DNA of 64,000 nucleotides from a virus. The position numbers and the translations under genes are program-made. The stretch covers positions 106,084-170,083 of IMG/VR virus record IMGVR_UViG_3300028827_000129. One strand, given 5' to 3'. Below the pieces are notes generated by a model. That model worked only from the letters and a program-made list of their open reading frames with translations, ran no database searches and was not told where the DNA came from. Shown piece after piece: positions 46,859-53,710 of this stretch. Within the stretch, counting starts at the first letter, position 1. Each line of letters begins with the position of its first letter.

Positions 46859-47569
46859 ATGAGGCTTACAATACAGGACCTAAAGGATTATACATTTTGC
46901 CCGCATTATTTTAAGTTCAACAATGGTCAATACTTCTATTCTATAGGAGTTGATAAGCATTATTATGAAAGTCTTGTGCGGACAGTTAAACAAATTTATG
47001 CTAGACAACTAGAGACAGAAAGAAAGGTCAGGTGGGATGAAGTTACAAATAAATGGAATAAATTCTTTTGGCAATCTAAAGACCCATCAAGTAAAGAACA
47101 TAGAGTTCAAAGTAATAATGGCTTTTTATGCCTTAAGGATTATTATGATAAATACTTAGAAAGAAAAGAGTATGTTTTGGCCGTTAATTGCCCTTACCAT
47201 CATTGGGCCGGGGACCATGTTGTTAGTGATTCAATCCCTGTGCTGTTGGCATCAGAAGATGAAGTTGTGTGTTTGTTGTTTGATCAGGATATAAATACTC
47301 AGATGCCGTTATACAGAAGCATAGAGGTACAAATGATTTCTGTTGTTCTTAAGGATCTTTTCCCCGACAAGAAGCTAAAGATAGTCAATAATTTTTACGG
47401 TAAAGGCCCAATGAAATTTACAGAATCTTATGTATATCCTACAGATGATTTTGTGGCTCAAAGTAAAATAATGGTCGATATAGTTATAAGAAATGTTGGT
47501 GCCGGCCTTACCTTTTCTAATATTTATGGCTGTAAATTTTGCCCAAGAAACAATATTTGTTTTGAATAA
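46859..47569 (+). CDS. Cas4-like iron-sulfur protein with eroded nuclease core
   Basis: This 236-aa protein starts at ATG 46859 immediately after the primase-helicase stop, using GGAGG in its end. LTIQDLKDYTFCPHYFKF (Cys14) and the C-terminal CKFCPRNNIC (Cys225, Cys228, Cys234) give the [4Fe-4S] arrangement of RecB/Cas4 proteins. Asp124 in VSDSIPVLL could be the first nuclease Asp. Where D/E-x-Lys is expected, the sequence reads LLFDQD, without lysine. So the iron-sulfur fold is probably retained while cleavage activity is doubtful. It may be a structural or DNA-binding partner of the active Cas4-like protein encoded upstream. That pairing is inferred. Confidence 0.65.
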   Translation: MRLTIQDLKDYTFCPHYFKFNNGQYFYSIGVDKHYYESLVRTVKQIYARQLETERKVRWDEVTNKWNKFFWQSKDPSSKEHRVQSNNGFLCLKDYYDKYLERKEYVLAVNCPYHHWAGDHVVSDSIPVLLASEDEVVCLLFDQDINTQMPLYRSIEVQMISVVLKDLFPDKKLKIVNNFYGKGPMKFTESYVYPTDDFVAQSKIMVDIVIRNVGAGLTFSNIYGCKFCPRNNICFE

Positions 47570-47581
47570 GGAGATGATATT

Positions 47582-47740
47582 ATGAGTTTCAGTTTTGTCG
47601 ATAAAAATGGTAAAATAAAGTATATATTAGATGATAATGGAGAAATAAGAGAAGTAGAGACTAATAAGATCATAAAAGACGCAGAAGAGGAAGATCAAGA
47701 AGAAAAAGACGAGCAAGAAAATACTGAAGAGGAGGTTTAA
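47582..47740 (+). CDS. Small acidic protein
   Basis: This 52-aa protein starts at ATG 47582 behind AAGGAGATG, a strong site. The first half (SFSFVDKNGKIKYILDDNG) looks like a short beta hairpin; the second half is almost entirely glutamate and aspartate. Its stop region (GAGGAGGTTTAA) supplies the ribosome site of the next gene, indicating coupled translation. The family is not recognised. Acidic phage micro-proteins can mimic DNA or bind polymerase, but nothing here proves that. Confidence 0.55.
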   Translation: MSFSFVDKNGKIKYILDDNGEIREVETNKIIKDAEEEDQEEKDEQENTEEEV

Positions 47741-47743
47741 GAT

Positions 47744-48133
47744 ATGCCATCTATTATGCCACAACCAATGGGGATGTCAGTATTAGAGAATAAAATCCCT
47801 ACATTACGTTGCGATAATTGCAAGAATGATTGGCTTGAGCAGATTATGGTTTCTAAGTACGATCAACATGCAATTGCTATCGGTTTAAAGAAGCCTAATA
47901 TAGTAGACAAGCCGCAAATTTATCTATTTAGATGTATTAAATGCGGCACTATTCTTGAGCACCAAGTTCCATATACTGGGAACAATCATATACAAAAGCT
48001 ATGGGAAGATGTTATGGAGACAATTGGCCGCAGGAATACAAAACCTGAAGCGTCAGCAAAAAAGGCTGCACCAAAGGCTAAAAAGCAAAATACAGCCAAG
48101 ACACAAGAGAAGGAAAAGAATGAAGATAATTGA
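47744..48133 (+). CDS. Zinc-ribbon protein
   Basis: This is a 129-aa protein with GAGGAGG before ATG 47744. CDNC (Cys23, Cys26) and CIKC (Cys64, Cys67) make a C-x2-C ... C-x2-C zinc ribbon with a helical insert. The last 35 residues are lysine- and alanine-rich and probably bind nucleic acid. It sits between the primase-helicase genes and the endonuclease gene, so a DNA or RNA transaction role is plausible. It overlaps the next gene by 14 bases. Confidence 0.6.
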   Translation: MPSIMPQPMGMSVLENKIPTLRCDNCKNDWLEQIMVSKYDQHAIAIGLKKPNIVDKPQIYLFRCIKCGTILEHQVPYTGNNHIQKLWEDVMETIGRRNTKPEASAKKAAPKAKKQNTAKTQEKEKNEDN

Positions 48134-48392
48134 TTCTTCTGTTTATCCATTGCAAAGTGACCAGTCTGTGTATCACTTGGCGACATTAGTTGATGGAGTT
48201 AGGGAATATGTAGCGTTTTTGCTGGATAATAAAGTATACATTGAAGAGATAACTGGAGGTAATTTAAAATATATCGACGATGATGATATCGCAAAGGAAG
48301 CAGAGGAGCTTTTATTAGATGCCGGCATATTGCATCCTATGAATATAGCTGCTAAAATAAAGAGATGGGAAGATACACAGAGGAAGAATTAG
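48120..48392 (+). CDS. Small hypothetical protein in the replication block
   Basis: This 90-aa protein starts at ATG 48120 inside the end of the zinc-ribbon gene; GAAGGAAA just upstream is the ribosome site. An in-frame ATG far upstream at 47955 would make a basic extension that is only the shadow of the zinc-ribbon gene, so it is rejected. The sequence has YHLATLVDGVREYVAFLLDNKVYIEEITG and an acidic patch DDDDIAKEAEEL, like a small mixed alpha/beta protein. It overlaps the next gene by 28 bases. Function is unknown; it may be a small regulator or DNA-binding accessory. Confidence 0.5.
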   Translation: MKIIDSSVYPLQSDQSVYHLATLVDGVREYVAFLLDNKVYIEEITGGNLKYIDDDDIAKEAEELLLDAGILHPMNIAAKIKRWEDTQRKN

Positions 48393-49030
48393 AAAAGATT
48401 AAACTTTATTTATCTAGCGGAGATTTTACTTATAGTGACATTGCTTCGTTACTTGGGAGGTCAACAGCTGGGATAAGGGCGTTATGTAGTAAGAAAGGTT
48501 GGACCGGCCTTGCAAAGCGTTTAGATTCAAAAGGCAATGTATCTTTGTATAATATTTTAAAAAAGATATTGCCATTTACAAGAATCGAAAAAGAATATCA
48601 TATAGGGGAGAGGTTGAGACTTGATATATATATCCCGGATTATAAGATTGGTTGGGAAGTACAAGGCATCCAGCATTATAAATCAATACAATATTTTCAC
48701 AAAGACGAAGATGCGTTTGATAAGCAAATTGCAAGAGATAGAAGAAAAAATCAATTATGTAAAAAACAAGGGATAATTTTAGTAAATATAGAACCTTCAG
48801 ACATAACATATGATAATATTAAAAATATATTAAACGGAATATTGGAGGAGTACAGTGAAGATTGTTTGGAAGAAAGTGTTCGAGAGAATAGGATTGACGA
48901 TAAGTCTTCAAGCAATTGGAAAGATATTGCGAAGGCTAACAGGAAGAAGTACATGAGAGGCTTTTATGAAAAAGCAAGGGAATATAGAAAAGAACAATAT
49001 AGAAAGTGGAAGCATTCAAGAAATAAATAG
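48365..49030 (+). CDS. HTH plus PD-(D/E)XK endonuclease-like protein
   Basis: This is a 221-aa protein. Residues about 22-46 (TYSDIASLLGRSTAGIRAL) form a helix-turn-helix. A nuclease core follows: GERLRLDIYIPDYKIGWEVQGIQHYK, written here in parts as RLDIYIP (Asp87) and WEVQG (Glu98, Gln100), then a DRRKNQL helix and GIILVNIEPSD. Gln replaces the usual Lys of D/E-x-K, a variation known in Vsr-, DUF559- and some homing-type nucleases. Its start and end overlap the neighbouring genes, so it belongs to the operon rather than being a recent insertion. It could act as a mismatch-type endonuclease or a site-specific nuclease. The C-terminal 40 residues are basic. Confidence 0.65.
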   Translation: MGRYTEEELEKIKLYLSSGDFTYSDIASLLGRSTAGIRALCSKKGWTGLAKRLDSKGNVSLYNILKKILPFTRIEKEYHIGERLRLDIYIPDYKIGWEVQGIQHYKSIQYFHKDEDAFDKQIARDRRKNQLCKKQGIILVNIEPSDITYDNIKNILNGILEEYSEDCLEESVRENRIDDKSSSNWKDIAKANRKKYMRGFYEKAREYRKEQYRKWKHSRNK

Positions 49031-49442
49031 AAGTGTAAGGTTTTTTTTAGATATTGCACCTAAAGCCCAAGGGCGTCCAAGAGCTGCTGTAATAAAAGGG
49101 AGGGCTGTTATTTACGATCCTCCAACTTCCCGGAAATACAAGCAGCTTGTAAGAGAGAAATTAGAGGAGGTGGCCCCGGAGGAGAAATTCTCCGGGGCCA
49201 TAGCAGTTAACTTTGTTTTTCATATGCCCATACCAAAATATTTAAAAAACAAAGTTAAACACGGAGAGCCTCATTTAGTTAAGCCAGATTTGGACAATTT
49301 AATAAAAGCAGTAAAAGATGCATTGACTGGCACAATTATCGTAGACGATAAGGCAATTTATTGCTATAAAAAGGATACAAAAAAAATTTATAGCAATACA
49401 CCTGGTATAGAGGTATTTGTCACAGAACTCACCAACTACTAA
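48966..49442 (+). CDS. rusA: RusA-like Holliday junction resolvase
   Basis: This 158-aa protein has the RusA signature KPDLDNLIKAVKDAL at about residues 107-120, followed by TIIVDDKAI (Asp127, Asp128). The catalytic aspartates are Asp108, Asp110 and Asp118 or Asp127, matching the conserved D-x-D-N-x(5)-D pattern. The N-terminal APKAQGRPRA and YDPPTSRKYK also fit RusA. It resolves recombination and replication intermediates before packaging. The first about 30 residues are longer than usual, and the ATG at 48966 has only GAGAGG upstream, inside the preceding gene. The coding sequence contains a 13-bp GC-rich hairpin (49171-49200). Confidence 0.85.
   Translation: MKKQGNIEKNNIESGSIQEINRSVRFFLDIAPKAQGRPRAAVIKGRAVIYDPPTSRKYKQLVREKLEEVAPEEKFSGAIAVNFVFHMPIPKYLKNKVKHGEPHLVKPDLDNLIKAVKDALTGTIIVDDKAIYCYKKDTKKIYSNTPGIEVFVTELTNY
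49171..49200 (+). promoter_or_regulatory. 13-bp GC-rich GAAA-tetraloop hairpin inside rusA
   Basis: Bases 49171-49183 pair with 49188-49200 (one G-U pair) around GAAA (49184-49187). It lies in the coding sequence and follows a perfect GAGGAGGTG that leads to no start codon. The flanks TGGCCCCG and CGGGGCCATA are shared with the hairpin at 275-296. The two elements look like members of one family. Confidence 0.75.
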
Positions 49443-49467
49443 AATATACAGAAAAGGGGTGATCAAA

Positions 49468-50256
49468 ATTTTAGATACTCAGATCTACACAAAAGAGCAA
49501 TTACTCTCCCATAGAAAACTTGGCTATAAAACACTTAATGAGTTAATAGCCAATTATCAAAAAGATATTGCCAAAGGCATAGAACAAAGTCCATATCTTG
49601 ACCAAATAATGATCCAGTTTCATGGATACATTGAAAAATATGTAGACATTTTACATTATAAAGGCGCGAATATTGATTATACAAACATGGACACTCGTAA
49701 ATTTATCTCCTTATTTTCTGCCGAAGATGCAGCTGGTACAACTTTAAAAGCTAAAAGAGCGCAGCTTGTCAGGTTAACTGAATCATTGTCTGATGTTGAT
49801 ATATATAATGAGTTGGTTGCTATATTTATAAAAATCATTCAAAGATACGACAGTAGTAAAAATGTTAATGCACAAGGTTTTGTAATTACACAATTTAGAT
49901 GGCGAGTTAAAGATTGGGTGCTTCGACTAAAGAGGCACGTTAACCACCTTGATGTCGATATTGATACCGCAGAATACAACCCAGAGTTTTTTCATATATT
50001 TGCTAAAAGTGATAAAGCAGTGCAAGGTGACGCTTCTTTAATAAGCGATCTAAATATTAGATGGCTAGATGACCCAGGCAATGAAGCTTTTAAAAAATTA
50101 TCTAGATATCATCGTTATTTATTATTTCTTCGGTATGGCGAAGATATGCCAATGACAGATATTGCAAAGTTTTTTGGTAAAAATAAAGATACGGTTTTCA
50201 AACATATAAAAACTGCACTTAATTCAATACGTAAATCTATTGGGGAGGAGCGATGA
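49468..50256 (+). CDS. Divergent phage sigma-like factor
   Basis: This protein is about 262 aa. AAGGGGTGATC (49454-49464), a near-perfect anti-16S match, lies just upstream of an ATT codon at 49468. The frame's other options, GTG 49459 inside that site and TTG 49417 with a cramped GAGG, are poorer, so a rare ATT start is my choice. Residues about 110-145 (DIYNELVAIFIKIIQRYDSS) resemble sigma region 2. Residues about 210-255 (LSRYHRYLLFLRYGEDMPM, TDIAKFFGKNKDTVFKHIK) resemble region 4 with a helix-turn-helix. This suggests a middle or late phage sigma factor that redirects host RNA polymerase to the structural genes. The sigma call is reasonable but not certain. Confidence 0.6.
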   Translation: MLDTQIYTKEQLLSHRKLGYKTLNELIANYQKDIAKGIEQSPYLDQIMIQFHGYIEKYVDILHYKGANIDYTNMDTRKFISLFSAEDAAGTTLKAKRAQLVRLTESLSDVDIYNELVAIFIKIIQRYDSSKNVNAQGFVITQFRWRVKDWVLRLKRHVNHLDVDIDTAEYNPEFFHIFAKSDKAVQGDASLISDLNIRWLDDPGNEAFKKLSRYHRYLLFLRYGEDMPMTDIAKFFGKNKDTVFKHIKTALNSIRKSIGEER

Positions 50257-51173
50257 TGTCTGACGATAATATCTTTTTTGATGATATAGCTGGACAAGAA
50301 ACAGCAATTAAACATTTAAAAAAGATAGTTGATTGGATAGAACATAGAGAATTGTACGATTATTGGGGCGTCAAAGTATCTAAAGGGTTTTTGATGACAG
50401 GTCCGCCTGGTGTCGGTAAAACAGCTTGTGCTAAGGCTTTAGCGAATGAAAGCAAGGGGTATTTTTTTGAACTAAAATTACAAGATGTATTGTCTAAGTG
50501 GGTCGATCAAAATATTGAAAATCTTAAAGAATTCTTTGAAGAAGTAGAGGAGAAGGCAGAGGATGATGTTGTAATTGTTTTTATTGACGAAATAGATTCA
50601 ATGATCCCAGAAAGAACAATTAGTATTACTGATGGAGATAAAAAGCGCGTTAATACAATCCTGCAATGGCTTTCTAAGGAAGATGATATAAGTAAAAATA
50701 TTATCGTCATAGGCGCTACCAATTATCTAGAAGGGGTTGATTCTGCTGCAAAAAGAGCGAAAAGATTTTCTACAATCATTAAGTTCAATCACTTAAAACC
50801 AAAAGATTTAATAGATATTTTTAAAATTAATATACGTAAAGCAGAAAAAGAAGCCAACAGAAAGTTGTTTGGCAATATTAATTTTAATAAGCTAGAGATA
50901 GCTTTAAAGGATCAAGGTGCAACTTTTAATGGAGCAGATGCTGCAGAAATTATTAGAATCACATTAGAAAATAAAGTAGCAGAACATATTAAAAGAATTT
51001 CGCGCTCAGGCTTAAGTAAGGAAAAATGTTGCCCTCCTAAAGTTAGAACATCTGAAATTCTACATACTATTAAGACTTATTTTGAAGAAAACAGAGGAGG
51101 GGAAAAGCAAAAGGATAAAGATTTCCTTGGGTTTGCTCCTCCACCTAGAAAGGAGAAGATAATGAATGGCTAG
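50253..51173 (+). CDS. AAA ATPase (CDC48/FtsH/proteasome-type)
   Basis: This 306-aa protein starts at ATG 50253, overlapping the sigma-like gene by four bases, with GGGGAGG upstream. It contains Walker A GPPGVGKT (50-57), Walker B VFIDEID (109-115), sensor 1 GATN (154-157) and arginines near SAAKRAKRF (arginine-finger region). It has one AAA module and a small C-terminal lid, without a protease or substrate-binding domain. Such single-module ATPases usually remodel protein complexes. Placement between a sigma-like factor and PhoH suggests a role in transcription, replication or particle assembly; the partner is unknown. The C-terminus is lysine-rich. Confidence 0.8.
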   Translation: MMSDDNIFFDDIAGQETAIKHLKKIVDWIEHRELYDYWGVKVSKGFLMTGPPGVGKTACAKALANESKGYFFELKLQDVLSKWVDQNIENLKEFFEEVEEKAEDDVVIVFIDEIDSMIPERTISITDGDKKRVNTILQWLSKEDDISKNIIVIGATNYLEGVDSAAKRAKRFSTIIKFNHLKPKDLIDIFKINIRKAEKEANRKLFGNINFNKLEIALKDQGATFNGADAAEIIRITLENKVAEHIKRISRSGLSKEKCCPPKVRTSEILHTIKTYFEENRGGEKQKDKDFLGFAPPPRKEKIMNG

Positions 51174-51879
51174 AAAAAAGGCGGCTAAAAAGGCAAAGGT
51201 TAAGGATGATATTAATAAAATTGCAGAATATTGCATTAATGGTGGGCTAAAACCAAAAACAATAAATCAAAATAAATATTACAAGAGCATGGCCAAAAAT
51301 ACATTAACTTTTGCCTTGGGAGTAGCTGGCAGTGGCAAAACTGCTTTAGCTGTTGATTTTGCTGTAAAAGCAGTAATGGCAGGAGAACATGATGGCATTA
51401 TTATTACAAGGCCAGTAGTAGAAGCTGGTGAAAAATTAGGGTTCTTGCCAGGAACACTTGAAAAGAAAGTTGAACCATATATGAGGCCTATCAAGGACGC
51501 GTTGCTAGATATTTTAGGTCCTAGAATTGCTTATGATTGGATTTTTCAGCATGTAGAAGTCGCTCCTTTAGCTTATATGAGAGGAAGGACATTAAAAAAC
51601 AAAGTTATTATCTTAGATGAGGCGCAAAGTTGTTCAAGAGAACAATTAATTATGTTTCTAACTAGAATAGGAGATAATTCAAAAGTAATCATAACTGCCG
51701 ACCCAGATCAAATTGATTTAAAGTATAAAGAGAATAGTGGCCTAAGTGAAGTTGTTAATACCTTAAAAGGTAAAGAGGAAGTCGGGGTTGTATATTTAAC
51801 TGATGCCGATGTTCAGCGTAGTAAAATAGTAAAAATAGTTTTAGATGCTATTCATGAAAACTTTAAAGCTTTAGCATAG
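51166..51879 (+). CDS. phoH: PhoH-like ATPase
   Basis: This 237-aa protein starts at ATG 51166, eight bases inside the previous gene, with AAGGAG upstream. Walker A is GVAGSGKT (52-59), followed by IIITRPVVEAGEKLGFLPG (about 78-96), Walker B VIILDEAQ (147-154), ADPDQID (178-184) and DVQRSKIVK near the end. These are the hallmark blocks of PhoH-family ATPases, which are common in phages and thought to act in RNA or nucleotide metabolism; no single function is settled. The lysine-rich first 15 residues may bind nucleic acid. It closes the replication/regulation block. Confidence 0.9.
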   Translation: MARKKAAKKAKVKDDINKIAEYCINGGLKPKTINQNKYYKSMAKNTLTFALGVAGSGKTALAVDFAVKAVMAGEHDGIIITRPVVEAGEKLGFLPGTLEKKVEPYMRPIKDALLDILGPRIAYDWIFQHVEVAPLAYMRGRTLKNKVIILDEAQSCSREQLIMFLTRIGDNSKVIITADPDQIDLKYKENSGLSEVVNTLKGKEEVGVVYLTDADVQRSKIVKIVLDAIHENFKALA

Positions 51880-51901
51880 CTAATATAGTTGGAGGTACTA
51901 T

Positions 51902-52018
51902 ATGAAAACATTTATAAAGGTAGAACTTGTTAAAATAGATTATGCCGGTAATTTCATTCTTGATGTTAAAAAAGATTTTACTTCTTTAGGACCTAAAAGC
52001 TCTAATAAATATAATTAA
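51902..52018 (+). CDS. Small hypothetical protein (38 aa)
   Basis: This 38-aa ORF starts at ATG 51902 with the strong site TTGGAGG five bases before. It contains FIKVELVKIDYAGNFILDV, a likely two-strand hairpin, and ends KSSNKYN. There are no further motifs. The strong ribosome site and consistent placement after phoH support it as a real gene. Function is unknown. Confidence 0.45.
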   Translation: MKTFIKVELVKIDYAGNFILDVKKDFTSLGPKSSNKYN

Positions 52019-52122
52019 TATTTTCTCTATACTATATCTTAGATAAGCTCTTTGAGCTATCTTAGGCAGCCCATGGGGCGTCTTTAAATTAATTTAATAC
52101 TATCCATAGGAGGTATTAGATT
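52019..52122 (+). promoter_or_regulatory. Structured leader before the Hsp20 gene
   Basis: A stem (52038-52044 with 52059-52065, then 52046-52050 with 52054-52058, one bulged A and one T-T mismatch) encloses the loop TTT. A second small stem GCCC/GGGC (52069-52079) follows, then an AT-rich stretch with TAAATTAATTTA. CTAT/ATAG (52100-52109) partly covers the AGGAGG ribosome site at 52108-52113. This may include an attenuator for the small upstream ORF or a thermosensor for the heat-shock gene. TATACT at 52028 is a possible -10. Confidence 0.4.
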
Positions 52123-52587
52123 ATGCTTATGACAAAGAAGGACAGAGCTTTAGCAGCAAGAGACAACATTTTTCATTACTTTTGGACCGAATTCGATAAG
52201 ACATTTAATGAATTTTCAAAGTTGACTGGAGATTTTACAATCACACCATTCGGGAAATCAAGCACACCTAAATTAAATGCTTATGAGCTAGATAACAAAT
52301 ATTATCTTGATTTTTATGTCCCGATGGCTACTAAGGATGATGTTAAAGTAGAAATTAAAGATAGAACCTTAAAAGTCGAGGTTAAGTCTACTAACGACGA
52401 AAAAGTAAGCAATGACAAATATTTTTATCGTGAGGTTTCTAGATCTGCCAGTACACGTTATGTTGGTCTTGGGGATGATATTGACCTCGACTCTATTTCT
52501 GCAGAATTGAAAGATGGTGTTTTGAAAATTAGCTTCGATAAAATTTCTAATAATAAAGAAGAAAGTAAAGTAGTTACAGTCAAATAA
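52123..52587 (+). CDS. hsp20: Small heat-shock protein (Hsp20/alpha-crystallin)
   Basis: This 154-aa protein starts at ATG 52123 with AGGAGG nine bases upstream. Residues about 48-142 form an alpha-crystallin domain: YYLDFYVPMATKDDVKVEI, LKVEVKS, then the conserved DGVLKISFDK (131-140). The C-terminal KVVTVK supplies a V-x-V anchoring motif. The first 45 residues are helical and probably mediate oligomerisation. Hsp20 proteins hold unfolding proteins in solution; phage versions may protect virion subunits. It precedes a set of abundant structural proteins, which would suit a folding-aid role. Confidence 0.85.
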   Translation: MLMTKKDRALAARDNIFHYFWTEFDKTFNEFSKLTGDFTITPFGKSSTPKLNAYELDNKYYLDFYVPMATKDDVKVEIKDRTLKVEVKSTNDEKVSNDKYFYREVSRSASTRYVGLGDDIDLDSISAELKDGVLKISFDKISNNKEESKVVTVK

Positions 52588-52608
52588 TATTTAGGAGGCT
52601 TATATATA

Positions 52609-53061
52609 ATGGCAGGCACTTTTAGTACATATCTAGAACAGCAGCTTTTAAATTTAGTTTTCCGCAATACTGCTTATGGGCCTTTAGCAACTACGTATGT
52701 TGCTTTGGCCGATGCTTCAGGTCAAAGTGCTGCTGTAGACAGTTCGGACGGCGATGATATTACGACCACATATGAAATTTCTGTTTTAGGTGGCGGCAAC
52801 TATGCTCGTCAAGCAGTAGCATCAACTGACTGGAGCGCTCCAGCAGCAGGTACAGGAAATTTTTCTGAAATTTCTAACAATGTTGAAATTCAATTCCCTC
52901 AAGCAAGCTCTGACTGGGGCACTATCACACATTTTGCTATATATGATGCCCTTACTGCTGGCAACTTGTTGTGTTGGGGTGATTTATCAACAACTAAAAC
53001 AATCAATACCAATGACATTGCATCATTTGGCGTTGGTCAACTAAAAATTAGTTTGGACTAA
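52609..53061 (+). CDS. Small virion structural protein, Gp80-like
   Basis: This is a 150-aa protein with the strong AGGAGG site before ATG 52609. The start TYLEQQLLNLVFRNTAYGP, then LATTYVALADAS, GGNYARQAV and VEIQFPQASSDWGTITHFAIYD, ending GQLKISLD, form the well-known pattern of a small phage structural family often called Gp80-like. These are probable decoration or tail-associated virion proteins. The gene is followed by an exceptionally strong terminator, consistent with high expression. Three other genes nearby (53181, 53711, 61018) have a similar size and style. Confidence 0.7.
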   Translation: MAGTFSTYLEQQLLNLVFRNTAYGPLATTYVALADASGQSAAVDSSDGDDITTTYEISVLGGGNYARQAVASTDWSAPAAGTGNFSEISNNVEIQFPQASSDWGTITHFAIYDALTAGNLLCWGDLSTTKTINTNDIASFGVGQLKISLD

Positions 53062-53082
53062 TTATATGGCAGCGAATCCATG

Positions 53083-53120
53083 AGAAAAGGCCAGAAGTTT
53101 CTGGCCTTTTCTTTCTGTTT
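53083..53120 (+). terminator. Strong Rho-independent terminator
   Basis: AGAAAAGGCCAGAA (53083-53096) and TTCTGGCCTTTTCT (53099-53112) are perfect inverted repeats of 14 bases, followed by TTCTGTTTTT. This is a textbook intrinsic terminator placed after the Gp80-like gene. Confidence 0.95.
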
Positions 53121-53121
53121 T

Positions 53122-53137
53122 TATAATTCCTTATAAT
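53122..53137 (+). promoter_or_regulatory. Possible promoter for the gene at 53181
   Basis: Two TATAAT hexamers (53122-53127 and 53132-53137) follow the terminator, 44 and 54 bases before the ATG at 53181. No clear -35 or TG extension is visible. A new transcript is expected here because the preceding terminator is strong. Confidence 0.45.
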
Positions 53138-53180
53138 ATAAAGAAGAATGTGAATATACAATATTTAGGAGGTTTTAGAA

Positions 53181-53615
53181 ATGGCTTTAGTTTTAGCAGA
53201 TGTTGGCGCAGATGCCCTTTTGAATATTATTTTCAATAATGTAAGAGCAGCTGGCGGGAACGATTTTACCTTAAAGTTATTTACTACAAATATTACCCCG
53301 GCAGATACCGATACCGCTGCAACCTATAGTGGCAGTGAAGCTTCTGGTGGCGGTTATGCCGCACAGACTTTAACAAATGGCTCTTGGACTATTACTGCTG
53401 CTAATGATCCTTCTGATGCTGTACATCCTCAAGTAACATTTACATTTACAGGTCCTTTAACTGGGAATGCAACTATTTATGGCTATTGGGTTGAGGATGC
53501 AGACGGGACACTGTTATGGGCAGAGCAGCTTTCAACTCCATTTACTCCGGCCAATAATGGAGATCAGCTGAAGATTACTCCAGTTTTCCAGATGTCTAAA
53601 GGAACCCCGACCTAA
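53181..53615 (+). CDS. Small virion structural protein
   Basis: This is a 144-aa protein with AGGAGG before ATG 53181. FTLKLFTTNITPADTDTA, GGGYAAQTLTNGSWTI and ATIYGYWVEDADGTLLWAEQ form a conserved arrangement familiar from many phage and metagenomic virion proteins. It has a predicted beta-sandwich fold. It is flanked on both sides by terminators, so it is probably expressed alone and at a high level, as expected for a decoration or fibre-associated protein. Confidence 0.65.
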   Translation: MALVLADVGADALLNIIFNNVRAAGGNDFTLKLFTTNITPADTDTAATYSGSEASGGGYAAQTLTNGSWTITAANDPSDAVHPQVTFTFTGPLTGNATIYGYWVEDADGTLLWAEQLSTPFTPANNGDQLKITPVFQMSKGTPT

Positions 53616-53664
53616 TTTGGTTAACGTTAAAGAAGTAAAGCTTGGCCACATTAAGTTTGCTTAT

Positions 53665-53700
53665 AGGCCGCCTTCTATTTTAGACGGCGGCCTTATTTTT
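53665..53700 (+). terminator. Rho-independent terminator
   Basis: AGGCCGCCTTCTA (53665-53677) pairs with TAGACGGCGGCCT (53681-53693) with one mismatch, and TATTTTT follows. The next gene's GGAGG ribosome site begins one base after this T-run, at 53701, so read-through or a promoter inside the hairpin would be needed to express it. Confidence 0.85.
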
Positions 53701-53710
53701 GGAGGTTATT

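Noticed and set aside
47955-48119. Longer start for the 90-aa protein
   Set aside because: The extra basic residues are a shadow of the zinc-ribbon gene in another frame; ATG 48120 has a good ribosome site.
42387-53180. tRNA genes in the intergenic gaps
   Set aside because: All gaps are shorter than about 120 bases and none shows a cloverleaf or a GTTC-like arm; the stems present are terminators or leader structures.
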